Below, piece by piece: positions 23,932 to 33,655 of a DNA stretch of 64,000 bases. The notes beneath the pieces are model-generated. The model made no database searches and was not told the DNA's origin. It saw only the letters and a list, made by a program, of their open reading frames with translations. A program made the translations under genes and the position numbers. This DNA comes from Meconema thalassinum (Eukaryota; Arthropoda; Insecta; Orthoptera; Tettigoniidae), in the NCBI GenBank assembly GCA_946902985.2, contig OX336388.2, positions 1,209,534,609 through 1,209,598,608 of the forward strand, given 5' to 3'. Each line of letters opens with the position of its first letter. The stretch's first letter is position 1.

Positions 23932-24152
23932 TTTGCTTCCTCTTCGTCACCTTCTCTGGAAATTGCACGTAACCACATCCCACGCAGTGAATTTTCCGAT
24001 GGTATCTCATGAAATGAGATTGCCCGGTATTCTAACTTGCCCTGTTCTGATTTACAAAAGGGCACGCAGCAGTACAGCGTTATAAAATCATTCAGAATAC
24101 ATTCCAAACACAACTTCGCCATTAACATCAATACAAAACTTAAGTCTGCCAC
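23925..24152 (-). pseudogene. THAP-domain fragment of P-like transposase
   Basis: The minus-strand frame contains CCVPFCKSEQ (residues 28-37; the first Cys pair of a C2CH finger), SFHEIPSE (46-53) and a Trp at 60. This is the order seen in THAP zinc fingers, which bind transposon ends in P-element transposases. The downstream Cys-x2-His part is absent: the frame ends in TTTA array sequence at about 23940, near a GGTGACG that might be a weak splice donor. The first 27 residues are not typical of THAP proteins, so the true start may be internal or in another exon. It lies 75 bases inside the right inverted end. Confidence 0.65.
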
Positions 24153-24226
24153 AGTGACTTGGTGCTGCTTCCTAGCGCCTCTATTTGGAAACGAGGTTGT
24201 ACGCTCAAACCAATGCTGTAATCATT

Positions 24227-24279
24227 GAATGGGCAGGCAGTTTAAAGCCGCCAGGAGGGGTGCGATCCAGCCGGCAGTG
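24227..24279. repeat. Right terminal inverted repeat of P-like element
   Basis: Reverse complement of 15065-15117 with one mismatch; followed by the duplicated GGTAACTG. Confidence 0.9.
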
Positions 24280-24640
24280 GGTAACTGATATGAGGGTAGC
24301 ATGAATGATTGCTGGGACAAATGGATCGTCGCAATGACAGAAAGGAATTCGTAATGAAGAGATAAGGGCTAAGTTAGAAATGAACACGCTAGATGGAGCT
24401 GTTCGCGTGGGCCGACTCAGATGGTGGAGAGAATGGGGGAGGAGAGGTTACCTAAATGATTAATGAGTTCGGCTGTAGAGGGTAAGAGAAGCAGAGGTAG
24501 ATGGTTAAATTCAGTGTCAAACGATTTCAAAGTGAGAGGTGTGGAAACAGAGGAGCCGCAGTGCTAAATGCTAATAGGGGATCATGGAGGCGACTTGTTC
24601 GCATACAGAGGCTTGCAGACTAGACTGGACGCTGATAGGT
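24280..24640 (+). pseudogene. Non-LTR RT relic, right part
   Basis: Continues the relic of 14566-15064 after the 8-bp duplication. Recognisable pieces are KGIRNEEIRAKLEMNTLDGA, VRVGRLRWW and, further on, VSNDFKVRGVE. This is the C-terminal zinc-knuckle-like end of a non-LTR RT. Several stops and frame shifts show decay. Confidence 0.75.
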
Positions 24641-24682
24641 CAAACAGTCTTAATTGAAAATTCATGCATATTTTTTTATTGA

Positions 24683-24884
24683 GGGGGCCCCGGTGCAGTG
24701 GCCAAGCTGCTTGCCTATGATGGTGGACTGGGATCGATCTCGATCAATACATGTGAGATTTTTGGTGTGATATATTAGGCTACAACCTGTGGTTTGGATT
24801 CCACGTAAAAATGGCGGTCCCGTGGCTCATGATCGCGATATTAACGGTCACGTAAAACTTCAAGCTTGCTCACTTCCTTCTTTG
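24683..24884 (+). repeat. S2-like SINE, diverged
   Basis: A-box-like GCAGTGGCCAAGC, then the S2 body (ACATGTGAGATTTT, GGATTCCACGTAAAAA, GGTCACGTAAAACTTCAA) and an ACTTCCTTC tail. The B box is degraded. Confidence 0.7.
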
Positions 24885-26456
24885 TCATTTTTTGTTATTG
24901 ATGGTTTTCCCCCATTTTTCCTAAGCACCCTTTGATATTCAACGATACCAAATTTCAGATTTCTGGCTATTGGAGAAGTGAGCACGCGAGGGCTTTTCCT
25001 TTTATATTAAGATTCAATTTTTGATTTAAATGGACAGCAATTTCTTGTTTGTTCTATCTCGAGTGTGCTGTTGGCCTGTTTAACCTGTACCATTGCCACG
25101 CGGTATTGATCCTGTTCTAGAAATTAGATAACCGATAAATAGACATGAATACTCTTGAGACAGCCGCGGTCGCACACACACAATGTTAAATCTAGCATCA
25201 CTTAATGAAGAATGAAGACCATTAAAAGTAAATTGCCGTTTCATTTTAAAAGTTTCTCAAAGTCAGCAAGCTTTGCTTCTCTGCCCTTCTCTCTTCTTCC
25301 CATGCTCCCTTACGCCACCACACAACTTTCCAGCTTCCCTCTGGAGAATTTTTCGGGATCACTACATACAGGGATGGAACTTGGAAACGAACTCCCAGCA
25401 GAATCATTTTTGTTGAAAGCCTCCTCTGTTAGAAGGAATATTATTTTTTTACGGTTGTGTTATATCAAAGGATTTCTGCTTAACTACATCTCTTTAGATG
25501 TTCACATAAAGGGAGAGCTACAGCTCTCTATATTGGCGGTGTATACGGGGAGGTCCATCAGCATCCCTTCATTATCTGGTATTCCCTCTGTTCTAGCGCT
25601 GTTACTTTCCCTGAGGCAAAGATAAATGTCGAAGGAATGCTCTAGTTCGATTCGTAAGCGGAGAAGGGAGAAGTGGGCAGGCTAAGCGAAGCTATTTCCC
25701 CCTGGTTTAATTTTGGAGAAACATACTGTAAAGCAGAAGACATGCCACCAATGCAAGGTAACACATACTTTCAAAAATGGGTGTGAGCAATTTCTTGAAG
25801 AGAAAAAATGCAGTAAAAAATTGTTCAGCAATCTTCCGGTGTGTAAGAACTATATGGAGTATTATTAATGTGTTAATTTCCGTATCCTAGGGATTTCATC
25901 TTCATCAAAACCTTCTACAAAACGTTCATCTCCTCCCACGGTGGACGTAATTTCATAGACATACATAGCTTTGAGAGAAATTCCGAGTGGCAAGGAAGGT
26001 TGTTGACGCATATTGAAATAATCCAAGATGATTGTAGCTAAGGTCTGATGCTAACTCTTTTCTTTGTAGACAGACAAACTGAAGAGAAATGAAACCATCG
26101 AGAAAATTATCTCACGTTGCTGCTCACTAGCTTCGAAGGAATGAATAATATTATAATTGATTTTTAATGATCTTTTATGCTTATTATTAAAATTATTTAC
26201 TCTCATTGTATAACAGACATAATTAACAAACTGCCAAACCAAGCAATTGCTGAATTCGATCTACTAGGCCTATATAGGCAAAATTGTGTTGATATCGTAA
26301 AATAAACATTACCACTGACAAAATTCATACATCACTATGCACATATAGGCAATGCTTACATACACTTCAGTCGCAACCGATGTCCCTATAATGTGAAGAT
26401 TTAAATTACTGATTCATTTATTTGCATACCTGCAGTTCAGGCAGACCTTGAAAGTG
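24885..26456. other. No recognised gene
   Basis: Includes a 137-codon open frame (25212-25625) without any family feature. Otherwise AT-rich unique-looking sequence. Confidence 0.4.
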
Positions 26457-26457
26457 A

Positions 26458-26687
26458 CTGGCTGCGTGCCTCAGCGGTAACGTTCTCGCTTGCTGTGCCC
26501 TAGGTTGCAGGATCGAATCCAGGCGCAGTCAGCTGGCATTAAGGTGCACAAATACGAAGGAGCCGTGTCAGTAGATTTACTGGCACGTTAAAGATCCCCT
26601 TCGGGGCAAAATTCCGGCACCCCGGCGTCTCTAAACGCCAGAGTAGTTAAAAGGGACGAAGAACCAATAACATTATTATTAGACCCT
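26458..26687 (+). repeat. S3 tRNA-derived SINE
   Basis: tRNA-like head with TGCCTCAGCGG (A box) and GGATCGAATCC (B box), then GGCACGTTAAAGATCCCC, GGCACCCCGGCGTCTC and an ATTATTATTA-type tail. Confidence 0.8.
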
Positions 26688-27240
26688 AGAAAGTACATTC
26701 GTCTTATCTGCATGAAATTAAAAAAGAATTAATTCAAACAGCATGGACTTAAAAATTAAGGCTGCAAGGATTTTATGATCAGAAGAAGATGTCAACCTTT
26801 ATTTTTGTTACAGCACGTACTGTACTTTCACTCTAGTTACGAAGTTACCTATTTTCACTGGACCTAATGTTGTACATATACCAGATCGCTCCACCAAACT
26901 GAGGTAATCTCAAGCTTTCTGTCTGAACATTAGGAACTTTCAGCCGAAACTTTCTATTTATCCCGAATGAGGTTACTCTCAGTTTAAGTTTTATCAATTT
27001 TTGAAGTCAATAGCCACTTACCTGAATGGCATGAAAATTCGTGTTTAAGTAGAGGCATCGCTAAAATAAAACTAGCTCGGACGGACAAGCAATTTTAGAA
27101 ATCACGCATCTTTAGGGGGGGGGGGGGGTATGAATGTCCTTGTTATTCCAGTTTTTAACGTGGGCGGAAAGGAGATGCAATGCAAGTATATGTGGTGGGT
27201 GTTTCTTACGGCTGGATTCCTTTTCTGACGCCAACCTTAT
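26688..27240. other. No recognised gene
   Basis: A poly-G run of about 14 bases near 27116 is the only notable feature. Confidence 0.4.
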
Positions 27241-27470
27241 AAGAACGTTATTGAGATATAAAATGAATGAAGATGAATGAAACTGGGCAGGGATGTGGAA
27301 GGAGGTGGCCATGGTACTGTCCGGGCATTTTCCTGGAGTTGAGAATAGGAAACCACGAGAAACCATTTCAGAGACAGCCGACTGTCGTGTGGTTCGAACC
27401 CACGTCTATACCGAGCCCTATGACTAAGCGCTGCGCGTTAGCGACCGCATCTACTGCTGCAGGAGTAATA
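27241..27470 (-). repeat. SINE with shared central domain (minus)
   Basis: On the minus strand: tRNA-like head with GTGGGTTCGAACCACAC (B box), then CGTGGTTTCCTATTCTC, CCAGGAAAATGCCCGG and GGCCACCTCCTTCC. The last three blocks match the central domain of the SINEs at 43140, 49222 and 50010. The Tc1 element abuts its head. Confidence 0.65.
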
Positions 27471-27472
27471 TA

Positions 27473-28937
27473 CACACATCAAAAAAAGTTTTGCATCACC
27501 TCGGTTCCAAGAGTTCCGGAACCGTTAAATACAAAGGGAATAGAGATCAACACAAACAACATTTCAGCTCGTTTTATTGCTCATGAGACCCACACATTGC
27601 ATGTTGTACCATCATACAGCTAGACTTTCAGCATTTGTGGTCCAGATTGCAGTACACACCACTACCTCTAATACCCAGTAGCACGTCCTCTTGCATTGAT
27701 GCATGCCTGTATTCGCCGTGGCATACTATCCACAAGTTCATCAAGACACTGTTGGTCCAAATTGTCCCACTCCTCAACGACAATTCGGCGTAAATCTCTC
27801 AGAGTGGTTGGTGGGTCAAGACGTCCATAAACAGCCCTTTTCAACATATCCCAGGCATGTTCGATAGGGTTCATGTCTGGCGAACATGCTGGCCACTGTA
27901 GTCGAGCGATGTCGTTATCTTGAAGGAACGTATTCACAAGATGTGCACGATGAGGTCGAGAATTGTCGTCCATGAAGACAAATGCCTCTCCAATATTCTG
28001 CCGATATGGTTGCACTATGGGTCGGAGGATGTCATTCAGGTATCGTAAAGCCGTTTCGGAGCCTTCCATGACCACCAGTGGCGTACGTCGGCCCCACATA
28101 ATGCCACCCCAAAACATCAGGGAACCACCACCTTGCTGCACTCGCTGGACAGTGTGTCTAAGACGTTCAGCCTGACCAGGGTGCCTCCAAACACGTCTCC
28201 GACGATTGTCTGGTTGAAGGCATATGCGACACTCATCGGTGAAGAGAACGTGATGCCAATTCCGCGGGGTCCATTCAGCATGTTGTTGGGCCCATCTGTA
28301 CCGCGCTGCATGGTGTCGGGGTTGCAAAGCTGGACCTCGCCATGGACGTCGGGAGTGAAGTTGCGCATCATGCAGCCTATTGCGCACAGTTTGAGTTGAA
28401 ACACGACGTCCTGTGGCTGAACGAAACGCATTATTCAACATGGTGGCATTGCTGTCAGGGTTCCTCCGAGCGGCAATCCGTAAGTAGCGGTCATCCACTA
28501 CAGTAGTAGCCCTTGGGCGGCCTGAGCGAGGCCTGTCATCGACAGTTCCTGTATCTCTGTACCTCCTCCATGTCCGAACAACATCGCTTTGGTTCACTCT
28601 GAGACGCCTGGAAACTTCCCTTGTTGAGAGCCCTTCTTGACACAAAGTAACAATGCGGACGCGATCGAACTGCGGTATTGACCTTCTAGGCATGGTAGAA
28701 CTACAGACAACATGAGAAGCGTACCTTCGTCCTGGTGGAATGACTGGAACTGATCGGCTGTCGTACCCCCTCCGTCTAATAGGCCCTGCTCATGCATGGT
28801 TGTTTACATCTTTGAGCAGTTTTAGTGACATCTATGAACAGTCAAAGGGACTGTATCTTGGATACAATATACACAGTCAACGTCTATATGCCGGAGATCT
28901 GGGAACCGAGGTGATGCAAAACTTTTTTTGATGTGTG
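27473..28937 (-). mobile_element. Intact Tc1-type transposon, 1465 bp
   Basis: Perfect 36-bp inverted ends (27473-27508 and 28902-28937, starting CACACATCAAAAAAAG) flanked by TA on both sides. The single ORF is complete. All structural parts needed for movement are present. Confidence 0.95.
27668..28693 (-). CDS. Tc1/mariner DD34E transposase, 341 aa
   Basis: The N-terminus (residues 1-110) holds two helix-turn-helix segments, the first with CQEGLSTREVSRRLRVNQSD, separated by a GRPR-type motif (SGRPRAT near 57-63). The catalytic triad is Asp153 (LFTDECR), Asp243 (MDDNSRPHRA) and Glu278 (SPDMNPIEHAW). Exactly 34 residues lie between the last two, the DD34E pattern of Tc1 elements. The length matches active Tc1 transposases and no stop or frame shift is present. 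The enzyme binds the inverted ends and cuts and pastes the element at TA. The start is the first Met of the motif-bearing frame. Transcription would run leftward within the element; no separate promoter is evident. Confidence 0.95.
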   Translation of the reverse strand: MPRRSIPQFDRVRIVTLCQEGLSTREVSRRLRVNQSDVVRTWRRYRDTGTVDDRPRSGRPRATTVVDDRYLRIAARRNPDSNATMLNNAFRSATGRRVSTQTVRNRLHDAQLHSRRPWRGPALQPRHHAARYRWAQQHAEWTPRNWHHVLFTDECRICLQPDNRRRRVWRHPGQAERLRHTVQRVQQGGGSLMFWGGIMWGRRTPLVVMEGSETALRYLNDILRPIVQPYRQNIGEAFVFMDDNSRPHRAHLVNTFLQDNDIARLQWPACSPDMNPIEHAWDMLKRAVYGRLDPPTTLRDLRRIVVEEWDNLDQQCLDELVDSMPRRIQACINARGRATGY

Positions 28938-29222
28938 TAGTACTTTGGTTTGTTGCTTTAGAAATTTTGTGTGAGGGGAAAGGGAGCGAGACGATGCACT
29001 GGCGTAGCGGCTTCCCGTCTACCCGGATGACTTGAAATTCGAATCGTGGTGATTGCAAGGTGGAATTTTTCAGCTGTGATATCACGTGGTGTCACAAAGA
29101 CATACGGCTAAAACCAAACAGAGCCAAGGTGGCCCAGACGATACCAAACAATTTGGGTAAGCCCGGCTGGGGTTATTTCGTGGATTTGCTTGTAAGGATA
29201 TCTTCAGACTCAACCAGCGACC
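28938..29222. other. Flank, possible decayed SINE
   Basis: TGGCGTAGCGG near 28991 resembles an A box, but the downstream B box is poor. Nothing else recognised. Confidence 0.3.
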
Positions 29223-30736
29223 ATTTTTAGCCTATTTTTCATTTATAAAAAAAAAAAAAAAGTTAATGAGACCACCTTTTGTCCGTGTGAGTGTGTACGT
29301 ATGTGTGTGCGTCCCCCTCTAATAAATTCTAAACAGCAGGAGCCATTTCATTGAAACTCAGTGAGGTCATAGCACCATATTGACCAATCCCGATCATGCC
29401 CTTCAAATGTTATTTCGTCTTACCAATCGAACATGGCGGCTGTGCGAAATATTTCACTGGCATTCTATATCTCCGAAACTATTACTGATATCACCCTGCA
29501 ATTGTGTACGGTGATAAAAGGCACTACTACTAGAAGTTCATATATGAGACCTTCAAAAACCTGTTAACTAAAAAACGAACATGGCGGCCAAGCGAAGTTG
29601 AAACTTTTAAATAGACTTTTGTCGTGATTTAACCATTTGAACGCAATTGAACTTGGTACAGCAAATGTTTAGGCCTATACACATTGTAATTCACAGGCAT
29701 CTAATTTAGTTCAATTGTTTACATAACCTCAAGATGGCAGCTGTGCGAAATATTTAACTGGCATTCTATATCCCCAAAACTATTACTGATATCACCCTGA
29801 AATTTTGTACGATGATAAAAGGTACTACTACAAGTCCATATATGTAACTTTCAAACATCTGAAAAATACAAAACGAACATGGCGGCCAAGCGAAGTTGAA
29901 ACATTTTAATAGACTTTTCTCGCGATGTAAGCATCTGAGCACAGTGAAATATGGTACAGAAAATGTTTATGCACATTGTAATGCACTGGCATCTAATTTA
30001 GTTCAATTGTTTACATAACCTCAAGATGGCGGCTTTGCGTAATTTTAAAATTAAGCTTTAATTTCTTGTAACGTTATCATGCGATCGAAGAGAAAGTTTG
30101 AATAATGAACCTACGCAATAATTAATAGTAGATCTACTTAACTCTATGTCCTATACATATAACAATCCAACATGGCGACCATCCAAAATATTTAGACGGT
30201 TCTCAATATCTACGAATCTATTACAGCAATCAAACTGAATTTTTCAATGTTCATAGAGGCTATAAACATAAGTTCACCTATGAGACTTTCAATAACCTGG
30301 TGAGCACAAATCCAACATTGCGGCGACGCGAAATATAAATATTTAAATGGACGTTTCTCGCGATTTAACCATCCGGGTGCAGTGAAACTTGGTACGATAA
30401 AAGCGTATATACAATTTTTAATCCACTGGCATCTAATTTATTTCAATTGTTTTCATAACCAAAAGATAGCAGCTGTGTGAAATTTTAAAATCTCGTTTTT
30501 ATTTATTGTGTCCTAATCATGCGTTTGAAGTTTGAATACTACACCTACCCAATAATCTTCATGTAATAGTACATAACTCTAAGACCTACATATATAAATA
30601 TCCAACATGGCGACCATCCGAAATATTTAGACGGTTCTCAATATCTACGAATCTATTATTGCAATCAAATTGACATTTTGTATGTTGATAGAGACAATTA
30701 ACATAAGTAGGATATATGAAAATAGGAATTACTTGT
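29223..30736 (-). mobile_element. Family C repeat, copy 2
   Basis: Reverse-oriented copy: terminal hairpin and GGTGATCTCAT-type end at the left, repeated CAACATGGCG and CAAGATGGCGGC motifs inside, and the ACAAGT end at 30731-30736. The GTTCCGTGAAGAACT part next to that end is lost. Confidence 0.8.
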
Positions 30737-31350
30737 TAAAGTGGTTTTCTGAACTCCAGAAAATGCCGTGACTGTACTTTTTTTTAATAGAAAACGGCCA
30801 GTTCCTTCAACATCCTTGCTCTATTTCCATTCATTTCATTTTTTATTTATTCCTCAAGAGATTGACATCAGGTAAGCAGTGGCGTAACTTGGATTTGATT
30901 CTGGAGGGGGATGAGTGAAATCAAAATAACATTTGGGAGGGCTTCGGCAAAATGAGACGTAAACAATGAATGCAAAAATATCTACACGTTTTTGTCGTGT
31001 TTGATCTCGATAGCATTTGATACGTTTTATATGCACCTATCAATGTGCAAAACTCAGGAAAGAACAATTTTGCTTAAGCAAGTATTTAGTTTAGGTAACA
31101 CTAAAGTTTTTACAAGAGTTTTGAGAAATCTTCTCAAATTAGCACCTATAAACGTACATAATACAGTCGTGTTTCATCAATCCTTAAACTGGTTCAATTC
31201 AAAATGAAAATTTAAACGAATTATATTTTTTATAGGTGTGGCTCTAGTGCGGGGAAAGGAGGGATTAATCCAGACTACAGTAGAAACGTAGTCCGTGAAA
31301 ACCAAAGATAATGATAAAGTAGTTAATGGGATGTAAATTAGTTATGAATA
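30737..31350. other. No recognised gene
   Basis: Low-complexity T runs and unique-looking sequence before the LTR element. Confidence 0.4.
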
Positions 31351-31354
31351 ATAC

Positions 31355-32247
31355 TGTACAGGCCCCCAGGGGGCTGCACCCCCTGGAAGCCACCCTCCGT
31401 CATCTATTAAAACCACCCCTAACTGGCAAATCTCATAAGTCCAGAACAACATCTTTTACACAGCGAGGGCAGCTGACCAGCCTGGAAGGCTTGCCAAACA
31501 CTTGCATCACACCATAAACATCTACACTATAACTAACTGGGGCAGCTATGCCAATGGAATGCTGACAGTACAACAGCAAAACCTATAAAGAGGACGGCCT
31601 TAATGAGGACAGGCTCTCTCTCCATTATCTGTCATACCGTGCGTCGCCGAAGGCTCTACTGCAAGCTGCTATCACCAGGTGAGTATCAGTGAAGTGTTCA
31701 GAGATCCTATATTTTGTAACCTACTCCACAAACTTGTACACTTAAACTTATAACATGTATTACATTCCCCTAAAAGGGACTCACAATTTCATATTCACTG
31801 ACCAATAAATACTTGATCAGTACACTACACTTGTCTTACTAATTACACGCCTATTCACGTCCTAACGCCCTTCCTGATTCCCGTCACGAGTGACCGTGAC
31901 GACAGTAGCCAAATAGTTGCTAGCTCAAGCTTCATTGTACTTCCCGCAGCGGCCCGACTGCCTAAGCAGCGAGCCGACAACATAGCTGACGCACGCACGT
32001 CAGTTATATAACTCTCTTCAACCAGCTGGGAGGCTAGTACATTAACCTGTACACAGAGGTTCATCCCCCGAGTTACACTCACGTCTTTATAGGAGCATCC
32101 CCTAGCATCCTAACACTAAACAACACTCTACACTGGTCAGCTTACCCAGCTACGGGAAGCTGCCCCCCTCTAGGAATCACTCTCCAAATCAGCACAATAA
32201 CACATCCGTTTTAGATCTAACTACCCCCAACTAAAGGATCTAAAACA
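31355..32247 (+). repeat. 5' LTR, 893 bp
   Basis: Contains TATAAAG at 31584-31590, a donor-like CAG|GTGAGT at 31676-31684 and AATAAA at 31804-31809. This places a plausible start site near 31614 and the U3-R-U5 order in the expected direction. Confidence 0.9.
31584..31590 (+). promoter_or_regulatory. TATA box in 5' LTR
   Basis: TATAAAG about 30 bases before a CTCTCTCC stretch; the same site is present in the 3' LTR. Confidence 0.6.
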
Positions 32248-32250
32248 GAT

Positions 32251-32269
32251 TGGTGGAGGCCGGGTACCA
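32251..32269 (+). promoter_or_regulatory. Primer-binding-like site
   Basis: Starts with TGG, three bases after the LTR, as expected for pairing with the CCA end of a tRNA. I cannot assign the tRNA. Confidence 0.55.
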
Positions 32270-32518
32270 CGCACAGTAGACAAGGGGCTCATACAACGAG
32301 TTCTCGTGGTCAAAACGGCCAGTACCGCATACAGCCAAGCGAGACTGGATTTTTTTTTCTCAGACAGAAAGCAGCTTTTTTGCTTCACACTAGCCACACA
32401 GGGAGTTTTTTTTCCCAAACCAACCCCCAGCCCCCAGAAAGAATCAGAGAGATATAAGATACACTGCCAAACACGCACAGTTTTTTTTTAATTAGAAGAC
32501 GCATACACTTCATTCGGC

Positions 32519-33655
32519 ATGGCCCCCCTATACCGCCTAACTGTGCTGAGGAGCATTGGGGAGTACCAGGAATTAATTGCCTGGCACAAAGTCTTTGAAA
32601 CTAGGCAGGACTACCTCAGAAGGTTTCAGCAGCTCCTGCACGCCCAGTATATGCGGATCATAAGAGCACTTGTCCGGCCACTCCGCAGCGCTAAGAATCG
32701 CAAGATTCGGGCGAAAATCCCCACCCTCCGTACACAAATCATTAAGGCACACTGGCAACTACACTGCCGACACGAGTTCATGTTCCAGCAATGGGAAACA
32801 CTCATCAGGGAACACCAACGCATAGGGACTAATGGCACAAAAGTCGCTGAGCAGGCCATGAGCCTCAACAGGCAGTACACCCAAATTTGGGACGAGTACC
32901 GCGAGCTCCAGGATAACAAGGCCATTTTTGAGTTCATGGCAGGGCCACCAGCCCAGCCGAGAGAGGACATAAGCGTAGATACGCTAACGCAGCAATTTGC
33001 GAGGATGTCTCTCTCGCCACGTACTGCCACACAGGGGAAGGAGTTCACCGTGGCCACAGTCCAGAAGACGACCAGGTAAGGCTCCAACACACTGCGGGAC
33101 CCAAGCTACATAAATACACCTCCTTCAGCTCCGGCTCGAAAGGCAACTTTGCCAAACCGAGGAGCAGAACCTAGGCCAACCCCCTCGGAACGGACGAACG
33201 AGAGGGAGTTGAAGCCAGGACTATCCGTCACACATGACATAACAGGGATAAAACGGGAGGTGATCACATCATGGGCTGAGGACGCAGAGCCCGCCCTACA
33301 GCACATTAAGCCCACATACACCTACACAAATAGGCAAACACAATGGCAGGAGTCTACCGTGGCCACAGGCCAGAAAGCGGTCAGACTACACGCCACTACA
33401 TCGCCAGGGCAAACACAGGCAATCAAACGGCCTTTGCCGCTAGTCCAAAGGGCAATTTTGCCAGGACGAAAGCGGGCACCGGCATTCATACCCCAGGTGC
33501 GAATGCATAAGAGGGTGTTGCCTTCAGGCCCTCAGGGTACACAACACACACCCACACACTCTGACCAGGCGCTAACACACAGTACACGGGGTATAAGAAA
33601 GGTCTTATTACCTACCCCACGAGACCGGTCAGTCAAAAATACACACACCCCGTAA
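32519..33655 (+). pseudogene. Gag-position ORF of unknown family, one in-frame stop
   Basis: 378 codons from ATG 32519, interrupted only by TAA at 33077-33079; the frame continues without other stops to 33655. The first 186 residues look helical and rich in Arg, Gln and Leu (for example YQELIAWHKVFETRQDYLRR). The second part is basic and rich in Pro, Thr and His, with IKRPLPLVQRAILPGRKRAP. No Cys-His knuckle, protease or RT motif is present. Its position right after the primer-binding site is that of gag. The stop lies in AGGTAAGG, which is also a splice-donor-like sequence. Sequence around 33049-33150 is repeated, diverged, at 33352-33456, so the second part partly arose by internal duplication. 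I do not recognise the family. Confidence 0.55.

Larger units (their letters stand above)
15065..24279 (-). mobile_element. P-superfamily-like DNA transposon relic with nested insertions
   Basis: The ends are inverted copies of 53 bases with one mismatch (15065-15117 and 24227-24279), starting CACTGCCGGC. The 8-bp sequence GGTAACTG is duplicated on both sides (15057-15064 and 24280-24287). Removing the unit and one duplication restores the frame of a non-LTR RT. Just inside the right end the minus strand encodes a THAP-like zinc-finger fragment. THAP domains are the DNA-binding part of P-element transposases, and P elements make 8-bp duplications, so P superfamily is the best reading. The rest of a transposase is missing or was replaced: the interior holds an RTE retrotransposon, TTTA-type arrays and a family B copy. 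hAT elements also make 8-bp duplications, but their ends and domains differ. Confidence 0.75.

Noticed and set aside
25212..25625. 137-codon open frame
   Set aside because: No motif, signal or neighbour supports it; length is within chance for 64 kb.
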